Source: Varanus komodoensis (Eukaryota; Chordata; Lepidosauria; Squamata; Varanidae). From it: a DNA stretch of 64,000 bases. How positions within the stretch are numbered: the first letter of the stretch is position 1; each line of letters begins with the position of its first letter. A program made the position numbers and the translations under genes. The notes under the pieces are model-generated. The model was not told the origin of the DNA and made no database searches. It saw only the letters and a program-made list of their open reading frames with translations. Of the stretch, positions 1 through 12,000 are shown in pieces. The stretch covers positions 9,150,263 through 9,214,262 of the forward strand of contig NW_025336087.1 of assembly GCF_004798865.1 (NCBI RefSeq), in the 5' to 3' direction.

Positions 1-59
1 GCATCTAACAAACACGGTTTTTATTGACAGAGCTCTGATAGTTGTGCCCTGTGCAGAAG
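1..59 (+). CDS. SREK1: SREK1 exon: end of RRM1 (truncated by window)
   Basis: The last part of RRM1 reads HLTNTVFIDRALIVVPCAEG with the final Gly codon split after its first base. The donor that follows is GTTTGT, weaker than consensus. The exon continues left of the window. Confidence 0.93.
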
Positions 60-3000
60 GTTTGTATTTCAGACATGTTTTTGTTTTGATGGTCTTTGTT
101 ACACCAGTTTGTTACTTGTGCTTTTCAGCAACTGGGAAGGTGTTAGTACTGTGTGTCCTTGTTTTTCTTCTACTCAAATCTCTGTTGAGGAATATGGAAA
201 TAATGATCCTTTAAAAACAAGAAGAAATTTCTGTGGAACTTTTTTCTTGTGATCAGTTAGGTTTTAAATTTGTGGGTATTTTCCTATGGTCATTTTTCAC
301 TTATCTTTTGCAAGGAGGAACATTTGCTTCTTTCACTAAAACTGAACACTGACAACTTCATCCTAAAAAGTCATGCTGACCTTCTCTCTGAAAAAAGCAG
401 CATCATACAGGGCTGGGCAACACAGATGGAACTGGAAGTGTATCAGGAGTTTTTATCATATATTTGGACTTCTCTGACACTGTGACTGGGAGCACTCCTT
501 TCTTATCTTGGCTGAAAGTGAGGTTTCTTAGGTTTTCTATCAGAACTGTAATAAATGGTTTGAGTATACAAGGTAGCTCTTAACCATAGTATCATAGCTT
601 TTTCTAAGAATACATTTTATACAAGGATTCCCATAATACACCTTAACTATCCACTGATACCATGGCCTTCAGGAAGAGTTGTTAGTATAGACTGTTGTCT
701 GGCTTTTTTATGACCATAATAGCATACGTGCATTTATCTATTTCATATTTGCCTTGCAAACATGCAATCTTGGGCAATATATACAACACAAGCTATCAAA
801 TGCTTATGATAGGTTTGACACTCTGTTAGCTGCATGTATATATTTCTGGATGCTAGTTTTCTATCCTAGCAGGAAGTGGACAGAGTGCTGTCAGAACACT
901 TTGCAAGTGAGGAGTGTTCTGGAGAGTGCTGGTGATACGGGATCATTCCTTCTAAACCTAGCTGGTAGACAGGAATTGTCTTTTTCAGAATTCACAGTCA
1001 CAGTTAACTGATTGTTCAGGCAGAAGTTAAATGGTGACTATGGGAATATTTTTTAAGTAGAACAGGGCTCAAGAACTAATAAACAGGAGGAACTGAGCTC
1101 AGAAAATAGTAAAGAGAACAGAGAGTTTTCTGGGTTATCTCCTGAGCTAAGGATTTGCAGCAGCATGAAAGGTGATCGTTAACCAAGATACTTAAGACTT
1201 AGATTAAATGTTCAGAATAAATGTCACTCACCTTTTGCTGGTTGTGATTACATGTTTCTATGCCAAAAGAAATATGCAGTCACTGAAACTGTGTTATTAA
1301 ATTGGATTTCTATCCTGTAATTAAGGGTTACCACAAGTTCTTGTATGGATTCTGAATTACCAATACCAGCATTTATTTTCTTATTACTTTGCATAACTGT
1401 AACCTTAATAGATAACAAATATTTTAATAATGGCAAACCAGTATTACTTTGGAATATCCAGTATGGTAAAAACTGTGCTTCTCCTTTATGTTGAGTTTGC
1501 TTTGGTTTGCTTTGTCGGAGAATGTTGAACATGATTTAGCAGTCTAATGAACAGTAGGGTTCACATTCATGTGGCTCTGTTGAAATGGCTGTGCATTATC
1601 TGAAGAGAATGCTTTCCTTTGGACTATAGTACCTCTTTTTAAAAATCGGATTCACAGCTTTTCTATGGAGATCCAGATATGTTTTAAAAAAAACCAACAA
1701 CCTGAAGAGCTATTGGGAAGGATCCTTTTGTTCACGAGTTGAGTTTCTTGCATCTTTACTTATCCTTTGTCTGTCTACATGTCCAAACGCTAACAATTTC
1801 TCATTCCTCTGGCTAAAATACAGCTAATTCTGTGGCATCTTTGCTTTAGAACTGAAATAGAATTAAGAAAAATAGATAGCATACACAAAGTGATATAGTA
1901 CTTGAAAGACAGGCATGGAGCTTTGGCGCAAGTAGAAGCAGTTCTAATCTTCTGTTCATAGAATATATGTTCTGAGCAACAATCTCTTTTGAAAGCAGGG
2001 ATGCATGCATTTCTGACATGGGGACTCTTATAGCTGTGTGCCTGTTGCAGGTGTATAAAAAGCAAATCTCTAAATGGCCCTAGGTCAAAATAATGCCTTG
2101 AAAGTACTATTAACCAGTTAATTCATTACCGTGGTTTTCATTTTCACTAATTTTCATTGGTGATTCTGGGTTTATCTGTAATGGTTCTGTATGGCTTATT
2201 CAGTGATCCCAAAGATACCAAAGTCATTGTTTTATCATGGATCTAGAGCAATATGCTAGGGTTATTGGAATATTTTACCATATCAGAACCATGTTTCTGC
2301 AGCCAAGATAATATTTGAAGATGACCTACCTCTTTTGAAGACTGATAAGCTTTATAATATAATGATGTGAGCAGAGGGATGAATACATTTTAGATTTTAT
2401 ATTTGCCTAGCAAGAAGACCACAATGCTATTGCTGTACTGACATCATAGGAGTATAATCCAGTATCCAAATTGTTTCCACCATCTTCTTATAAATCCCAG
2501 AACAGGAGAACAGATGAGGCAAAGATTTCTCTTCCTCATGTGCTTTTCTTTCTGTCTTGTCTTTCTGAGTTGTTTCTAGTATGGAAAAACAGCTGAGTTG
2601 CCTCCCTTCAGCTGGAACATTGCTGGTATGGGGCATCACAGGACTACAGAAGAAGAGTGACCCTTCTTGTCTTGCTCCTTTGTACTCAACTTTCCACAAG
2701 GCTGCTGCAGGGCTGTTGGGGGGGTGGGGTTCCTCTGCCCTTACCTCTCTTAAACTGGCCCACCTGTAAGACGGGTTGACAGAAGACAGGTTCATGGGCA
2801 TTACAATTACAGCGCTATTCCAAAGTAAAGCTTGCAGAATGCTTGAAATACAAATTCACCTCCACCCTTGCAAGTCCAAGAGATTAAAAAAAATGTCCAC
2901 TGTACAATTTCCAAATGATGTTACTGCAGTTTGCGCCAGTAAGATACTAACTTCTTTTCAAGAGTAAACTGAAGTTATTTGGTACACAGTGCTGATTCTA

Positions 3001-6000
3001 AATACTATATTTGAGTACAGCTTGCAATTATAAAAGTGGGCTTATGGTGCATACATTTCACTGTTGATATATATGAATACAAATGAAGAGAAGATTGAAA
3101 GCACTGACATCTAGCTTCAGAGATCAGTGTGAAGTTTTTCAAAAATTGTAGAGTTTACGTAGCACAGTGCAATTCTATACATGTCTATTCAAAAGTAATC
3201 CCGTGAGTTCGGTGGGACTTAACTACCATGTACATGTGTATAGAATTGCAGCCTTAATTGTGATTGATATTCCATGTAAGTGGGGGTGGGGTGGGGGTAG
3301 GGAGTGTTGCAGAGAGACATCTTCATCAAAGTTCCTTAATGGTAAATATTTTGAGATCATTAACAAGACTTTCAGATGTGTGCAGTTGCCATGAAAATGC
3401 ATAGGTTGAGTAGGAGTCAAACTTCACAGGACTACATATATCAGACTCAGCACGTTCCTTGAATTTCACTTGAACAAAAAGGAGAGCTGATGTGGGATGC
3501 AGACAACGGGTATAATGTGCTCTGTTTAACTTTCCTGCTAATGGCTGGCCTCTGTTGGAAAATCCAGATGTTGTGATATCTCTGTTTTTGTGCTGCTAAT
3601 TGTACAAAAATCAGGCACAAAGAAAAATGGGGAGAGAAGGATTTCAAAAGAATTTGGATATAAGCCTACATTTTCTGTCAGGAACAACTCTCAGTGTTGC
3701 ATGGGAAGGGTTTCATTGGGTAGTAAACTGGTGTTTAGTGTATAACACATACGCTCATTCATCACTATTCATATTACTAACCTACATTGTGACTTCAGAT
3801 GCAGTGGGCCAATTTGCATGTCATGATGAACCATCATGGATTAACTTAAGTCATGGATTTCTGAGATGTGCATCAGCTACTGTTTTAAATATGCAGACCA
3901 TGGCAAGTGAGCATCTTGGCTTATTGTGGTGGGCAAAACCAGTCATCATGGATTATTTAAATATAGATATTGCTTAAATTCAAAGACTGTTTAACCCTCA
4001 CAATGCTAAAAAAAAAAAAAAAGTGTTGGCACACCTGACATGGCATGCTGCTTCAACATGACAACCAGCTCACATCTTGGAGCCTCACATGTTAGTTAAC
4101 CCATAGTAGTTGTTTATGATGTGCAAACTGACCCAGTGAAATGTTACATTGTCAAAATGTTGCCCGTTTACCATTGTATGTGTATCTGAGTTTCTCTCTA
4201 ATTCTGTTCTGGTTTGAGAGAGGGCACGACTGAAATGTATCAGAGTTGCCACCTTTAACCATCATTCTAAACTTTATGTCCACATTTTCTGGTAGATGGA
4301 TTTTGACTATTAATTTGGTTTTGTATGTTTTCTCTGTGTGATATTTGTGCATTATTAGATGACTAGACTGGCCAAGGCAGACCTGTTACACTTGCCTGAA
4401 TTAGGCATTGTTTGCCATGCCACTAAACCTGCCGCCAAGTGACAACTTCATGGGGGAAATGAGAGCGGAGTCTGGCCTGCAGAAGATGGACGCCCTGTCT
4501 CTGTTTTTATTGTTTTATTTTGCTTTCTTTTCTTTTTTCTTCTTTATTTTTCTTTTAATTTTGTCCTTTTTTTGCCTTAATTCTTTCATTTCTACCTGTT
4601 GAACTGGTTCTTCAGTTCTGTAAAAATTGTGTTCCAAGAGTTCATGATTTATTTTAAACTTAACCCAGTGAAACTGTTTCAAGATGGAATTCCATCTTTT
4701 CAGTAAGAGTTAAGCAGCATCTTAGAGCTGGTTTAGAGTTTATAATTAAACTATAGAAAAAAACTAAAGCATGCATAATTAGATGTAAAAAGTACTGAGA
4801 TCAATGAAATGACATCTGATTGAACATGGCTAGAACTGGGTTCTGTAACAAATGAAGGGAGCCATTTGTTTTTATTAGCCAAAGGTATTACATACATGTG
4901 TATGGCTTTATCTGGACTGTACTTTGAAATTTTCTTTCTTTTATTCTGAAACTTCTCTGTCTCTTACCAAGCAAAGTTAAATAACATGACAAGTTGTTTG
5001 CAATGTAGAAAGACAATGGTCCCATTCACACACTGAGTAGCATAGGAGCCACTTTTTCATTGTTTTTAGCTGCAGTATATATGTGACTTCTATGACCATG
5101 TGAAAATTCTATGATGAAGACATTTCCGCATGGCTAGATGAATGTGTGAAGGGGGCCAGTGTTTCAAGATTAGTAGGGCATTGTATATATTTCAATTTTA
5201 TAAGTCAGCTTACTAATTTCTGCGATAAATCTTGAAAATATGGAAAACACATAAATAACTGTCAATTGACCTTTGAATGATTGACCAATGTTTATTTTAT
5301 ATACTGTCTTCTCTTTACTGTAGCATTCTGTGGGAAGACAACAAGCACAACTGATTTTTCTTCTGCATTTTGACAGATGATTATGACACACTCTTAGATA
5401 CAGCAGACACACATCCTACAAGCTTTTTGTTGTCAAGTTTGACTATTTTCTGCAAAAACTTACCAAGAAATACCAACAGCTTGTTGCCTTTCTCTGTACT
5501 AAAGAGAGCTCAGTTTTATAGTTATCTTCTCTGTGACGGTGCACATGCTTGCACTCTTCCTCCTGAAGCATTTTTATGTACTCTGAAATGTTTGGTAATT
5601 TTATGTGAACAGATAGATAATTATAATAGTAGCCGTAAATCTTCCAGAATATGTAGGTTCTTCTAATGATCCAACAGAATTTGTGCTAAAACCAGTAAAA
5701 CTTTTGGAGATGTGTAAAAATTACCTCAAGCGAGGGGTATGACACCTGCCAGAGCTGTTAAATTCAGATAAATTAATAAAGAAATACTGTTACTAATCAA
5801 TTTAAAATGACTTTATCTAGATCTGAGTTAGTGCTGGGTGTGTTCTGTATGCATGCTTCATATCACTGCTTTAAAGAAGATTATTTTAATAATCAGCAGT
5901 GTGTTGTATACAAGAAGGAGTTCAACATATATGAATGGCTTTTACAGGGATAGCTGCTGTAATAGTTACCATTTGGGAGGTTTATATTCCATTTTTATCA

Positions 6001-9000
6001 GTAAGTTGAGAGAAGTACAGATATATTTAGCCAGGAACAAAATTATTTAAGTAAAACATTAGTTTGTTAGAGTGGTTGAGTATCTCTATTCTGGTACAGC
6101 CCTATTCTGAATATTAGATTTTATTTAATAAAATAAATAGATATTTGTTTTAGTTTAGTTTTGCAGTTTTAATACTGCTTTTTAAAATAATAAAGGATTA
6201 TGTAGTATTTAGCAGTTATGTTACCCTAAATATTCCTACTCAGTGGCTATAGGTATAACAGTTTACAAGGCTAAATTGAGGATCTATTTATACACCTGAT
6301 TTACATGGAGTGACTGAGTAGTCAGGGCAATGTAGGAGTAAGTGAGCATGCTCTCTTGGGACAGGTCACCATTTCTGCTTTGCTTCTAAATTACAAAAAA
6401 CCCCAGGGCCTTTTCTGGGTTTTTTGCTATGGCATTTGAACCTAGCATTTTTAATTGTGGAAGAAGAAATGATCCATAGTTTTAAACCAACAACGAACTT
6501 GAGCTCAACAGAGTTCTGGGTTTAATTCTTGTAGTAAATAACTCAGAAATGGGGCTTTCCTGGTTTGTTTGTTTGTTTTGGGCAGGGGATCTGGAAATGA
6601 AAGAAATGGCAAGCAGTTGCAAGGCAGTGTGCTCACTCCTGCTTGGTCTCAACTCATGGTTGCCATTATGCCCAAACTGCATCATACAACTTGTTATCCC
6701 TCAACAACTGATGATTCTTCAGTCCAGCAGAAGGCCCCAAGACTGCAACAAAGGGAGAGGCTATTTTTGGTTATTTTTATTCCTGCGGCACTTAATACCA
6801 CTTCCCAAGCATTTCTGGTATCCTTTCTGCAGAGATTTTGGTGTAGTGCAGAGGTCTGCAGTGGGAAGGATTAATTGCCAAAAATGGGCTACCTTCCTGT
6901 TCTACTGGCAGAAGTCTCCACTGGATCAAAAACCTTTAACAACACAGAGGCACCATGAGAGTCAACCCATTGTACCTAACCATGGAAGCCTGCAGTTACA
7001 TAATATACTGAGGAACAACTCCCATTAAACTTAGCCAGGTTTTCTTCTGAATAGACATGTATAGGTTGCACTTGAAATGATCTAAGTGCATTTATCTTGT
7101 CATTTACATCAGTGGTAGAACCAGTATTTGATCTCGAGACTTAACAAATAGGAACACTTCTGCCCTTAAAATTCTACTGAAATCATGAGACACCGGTCAG
7201 TTCATACCTAGCTGGGTCTGCTATGTTTTTTTTTCTTTCAGGCCTAAATCAGCATCATTTGAGCTATACTCAAATAAAAAGACATTTCCATTTAAATATT
7301 TCTATTGCTGTATTACTCTTCTTTAAGTTTATTTTGTCATTTTATGGTTCAGAAAGTAAAATTGGCCTAGGAAGTTGAACAGTGCAGTTCTCCAGACATC
7401 TGTTACCACAAATAATCTTCTTATTTTGGATGTGTAACAAACTTCAAGGACTTAATTAGGGCTCTGTCAATTTGCCCTGTCTTGTGTTTCTGTCTTGCTC
7501 TGGAAGATGAGAATTATAGTATTAAAAGATGGGCAGATAAAAATTATGCAAAACATTTATATTTCTTTGGCAATGTCAGGTACTACCAGGTAAACAGATT
7601 CTTGAGGAGGACTGAAATGACTAGATTGCTTATAGCTATTTGATAAGTAACACTTTGTGTTACTTCAGACAAAGATGACTCTGAGGCAAAGCACTTTGCC
7701 AAGTGCAGTTTGTGATTTCTGCTCAGCTTTTCAACTAATTGTTTTAGATCTGTGTGTGTTAGAATGTTTTATTCTTCTTTATTATCTTAAGCTTACATCA
7801 AGCTTCTTAAGGAAGAACCTGAAATCACAATGAAGAGCTTTTTTTTTTTTTTTAGACACTTTAGGGAAGGCTTTTTATACTTCAAGTATGTGGTCAGTGC
7901 ACTTAGTGGTCCACTGCAGGCATAATGCTTAACCTGGGTGTCACTGAAAAAGATTAAAATACCAAATATATGGTGAAATGTTGGTTTATTTTGCTGAGGT
8001 AAGCCTTGCCTGCAGAAGATGTAGGGGGGGGGGTCACTGAAACCTGCTTGTCACTCCGTATTGCCTTAAGCACATTTACTTGGTGGAGAGGTAATATTTA
8101 ATAAAGGTTCAGGAATCAGACATAATGCTTAATGGCAGTTATGTCTGCATAGGGCAGTGAGATCAAGCAAATATTTCAAATAAGGATTCCAGAGCACTTA
8201 CTCCCTTTTGAAGTTAAGGAAGCCATGGACCTCATCGTGCTGAAGTATATAAGCTACAAATCAGTATGGTTCTAGGTTTCTTGCCTTACCTGTTGCTGCA
8301 GACTGACTACTTGTAGTCACCTGTTAACATTTTTCGCAGCCCTTTCAACAGAAGAAAAGGGAAGATTTTGGTTAGCACACTCCTGTTTCCTCTTTTTTTT
8401 CCTTTTGACTGATTTGGTTATTTGCCATTTCTGGGGATTAAACTTTAAAAAATGTTCTTCTTTTCTGTATCTGATGTTCTGTGTGCTATTAGTGATGCAG
8501 CCAACACGAACGGTTGTCATGTGTAACACAACTTTCGATCACCGTGAAAACAACGTCCTGCGAAAGCGTCCATGCTTGATATCGTTTGGTTCATGAACAT
8601 TAAGTTTCCAGTACAGGTGACCCATAGCTCAAAGTGTTAAATAATTGTCTACATTGTTCAGTTTTTAAAGTAAAAATCCGGTAATGAGATTGCTAGATTT
8701 GCTCACTTGTTGTTCCTGGTGGAGCAGGGGAAAAGGAAAAACTTGAATTATTTTATTTTTCGTAAGGTTCTCGTAGATTGATTTTTTTCTTTACTATTTT
8801 TAAGTTGAAGGGTAATGGTAAATAGAAGACTGTTTGGGAGGTGGCCTTTTGGTAACAAATACATTTGCTCTTCAGGTAAAATCCCAGATGAAGCCAAAGC
8901 CCTGTCTCTGTTGGCTCCTGCACCTACAATGACCAGCCTGATTCCTGGTGGAGGGTTGCTTCCTATACCAACGCCTCCTGTGAGCTCGGTAAGTAGAACT

Positions 9001-12000
9001 GACGTTAATAATGCTATTTAGTGCAGACTGCCTTTTGTTCGATTGCATTTTCAGTATGTGTTCTACTGTATGGCCTTAACATACATCTTCAGGTTAATTT
9101 AGTCATGATGTAAATCATAGGAGTTGTACATTCTTAATTAGAGTAGTATCTGCTAGTTGCAGTCTCTCTGAGATTGAAAGGATTAATTGGATATGTAATA
9201 ATGCTTTTGCTAAACATTAAAGAAGTCTCCTTGTCATATCATATGTTACTGAGAGAGTACTCAACCCTTACTCTGGTGCTTTCCTCAGCAGAATGTTGCC
9301 TTACAGGCCAAATGCATTAAATTTATTATTTTATTTATTTATTAAAACATTTCTATGCCGCCCCTTGCCGAAGCCTCGGGGCGGCTTACAACACAATAAA
9401 ATGCAAAAATAACAGTATAAAATTAACAATATAAAATAAATAATGATCTTGCCTGTTCCCATGTAGTGAACATTTAAAACATGAAAGCTTAGGACTGATG
9501 ATACAGAGTTTCTCAAGTCTTCCAAATACAGTTGAGTGTTTTACTTCTGAAGTGCAATGTATTGTACCTTTCCAGAGTAGAAGGAAAACTTTTTATGCTT
9601 GTTTCTGTACAAAATGTCCTCTGTTTTCAGATTGGTATTTCTCTTGGTCCACTGGGGGCTATACCAGCAGCAGCGTTGGATCATAATATTACAGCCATTG
9701 GAGACATACCCCAGCCACCCATTATGGGCAATGTGGATCCTTCCAAGATAGATGAAATTAGGAGGACTGTGTATGTTGGAAACTTGAATTCCCAGGTAAA
9801 TAGCTTTGCTTTAATTGGATGCATTGATAAGTCTGGTTTTACATACAGTGGCTTAATAGTTCTAATCTTGAACATACCAAAAGAATATCTACGGTGCATT
9901 CCTGATTGTTGTATGTAGACATTGGTCAGTTTATCTGGAGCTTGGTGAATTGGTGATAGAATATAGGCTAGCCAGGCTTGTTGGGTGGAGGGAAAAAACT
10001 TTTTCTATGCAACTTCATTCAAGCCATTCTGAGTGCCCCTAACCTCCCTGGAATTGCCCCATTTTTAAAAAATAAGTTTTATTTGAAATTATAATCCTAA
10101 AAAAAAGAAAAAAAAACTAAAAACAACATCCATCATCAAAAACGTCGGGCCTGCTGGGTCAGCCCCCACACCCTTCTTTTTCTATTTATGATAACTTAAA
10201 AGCATATTTAAATCTATGTGAAGTCCCGTTTCTCTAGCCAATAATAAAAAGAGTCCCAGGTTTGATAGAAGTCAGTATCTTCCTTCTCTTTCAATGATAA
10301 AGTCAGTCTATCCATTTCTGCACAGCCCAGGATCTTTTTTAGAATCAGTTCGTCAGTGGGTAGTTCTTCACTTTTCCAGTGTTGAGCAAATGCAATCCTC
10401 GCCGCAGTGATTACATGTAAAATAAAATACATTTCTTGTTTACTAATGTCCTCCGGTATAATGTCTAATAAAAGAACTTCAGGTTTAAAAGCTAAAGGTT
10501 TTTGTAACACTTCCTCAAGCCATTTATGTATTTTAATCCAATACTTTTTCACGTTATCGCAAGTCCACCACATATGATAAAAAGTACCCAATTTGTGTTT
10601 GGAATTGCCCCATTTTTTAAGTAACTCTGGGCATAATATCCAGCCCCTTGTTTTTAACACGGGTGGCACTGGTGACAATGATGGAAAGACAGGTGTAGGG
10701 GGACTGTATATGTTGGTGAGATACCACTATTGCACCAGAAAGTAACACTGCAATGTGTGTACATTGCAGAGAACAGGAGAGTGCAGGGCATGGAATGTGT
10801 AACCAATCAGTAGTCAACAAGCAGGGTTTTTAAGTGTGCAGATGTGAGGAGAAGCAGTGGCACAGCAGCGTAATGATGCTGGAAACAGCCAGAAATGGCC
10901 AGCACTCCAGCCGTTTGAGCCCAGTCTCTGCCAGATGGAGGGGGCTCCTGTTGTTCGCTCCTAGCCAACCTAGCATTTCAAAAATGCGAGTAGATAAATA
11001 GGTACTACCTTGGTGAAAGGTAACAGTGCTCCGTGATGTCATGCTGATCACATGATTGTGAGATTGTCTTCAGACAGTACTGGCTCACTGCCGTAAAAAC
11101 AGAGATGAGCATTGCCCCCTTTTAGCCATTGGCTAAGCAGAGTAGAATCCACAGAGACGCCTTTATCTTTTACCTTTATGTGCATTTACTTATACTGTGT
11201 GTGCTTTTCTTTATTTTAGACTACTACAGCTGATCAGCTGCTTGAGTTTTTTAAACAAGTTGGGGAAGTCAAGTTTGTGCGGATGGCAGGTGATGAGACA
11301 CAACCAACACGCTTTGCCTTTGTGGAATTTGCTGACCAAAATTCTGTACCTAGAGCACTTGCCTTTAATGGTGTTGTGTTTGGAGACAGACCGCTGAAGT
11401 AAGAAACTAAATGTTGTTGTTGTTGTTGTTATTAGTTGCGAAGTCATGTCCGACCCATCGTGACCCCATGGACAACATTCCTCCAGGCCTTCCTGTCCTC
11501 CACCATCCCCCGGAGTCCATGTAAGCTCACACCAACTGCTTCAGTGACTCCATCTAGCCACCTCATGCTCTGCCGTCCCCTTTTTCTTTTGCCATCTGTT
11601 GTTCCCAGCATTAGGCTCTTCTCCAGGGAGTCTTTCCTTCTCATTACGTGGCCAAAGTACTTGAGTTTCATCTTCAGTATCTGGCCTTCTAAAGAGCAGT
11701 CAGGGTTGATCTCCTCTAGGACTGACCGGTTTGAGCTCCTTGCGGTCCAAGGAACTCGCAGGAGTCTCCTCCAGCACCACAATTCAAAGGCCTCAATCCT
11801 TTGGCACTCAGCCTTCCTTATGGTCTAGCTTTCACAGCCATACATTGCAACTGGGAAAACCATAGCCTTGACTATACACACTTTTGTTGGCAGGGTGACG
11901 TCTCTGCTTTTTAGTTTGCTGTCTAGATTTGCCATAGCTTTCTTCCCCAGGAGCAAGGGCCTTTTAATTTCTTGGCTAATCTTGGTGCCCAGGAAAATAA

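Larger units (their letters stand above)
60..8875 (+). other. SREK1: SREK1 intron after RRM1, 8.8 kb
   Basis: AT-rich intron. It holds a small interspersed repeat (3163-3257), a G-run able to form a quadruplex (3282-3302), a possible terminal-inverted-repeat element (5026-5160), a coding-like broken segment (5370-5735) and a candidate poison exon (8493-8616). I see nothing else supportable in 60-3160, 3700-5020, 5740-8490 or 8620-8870 beyond low-complexity A/T runs. Confidence 0.85.

Noticed and set aside
6549-7028. 159-codon open frame in the first SREK1 intron
   Set aside because: No recognisable domain, no consistent splice sites, and overlapping open frames in another phase; judged chance.
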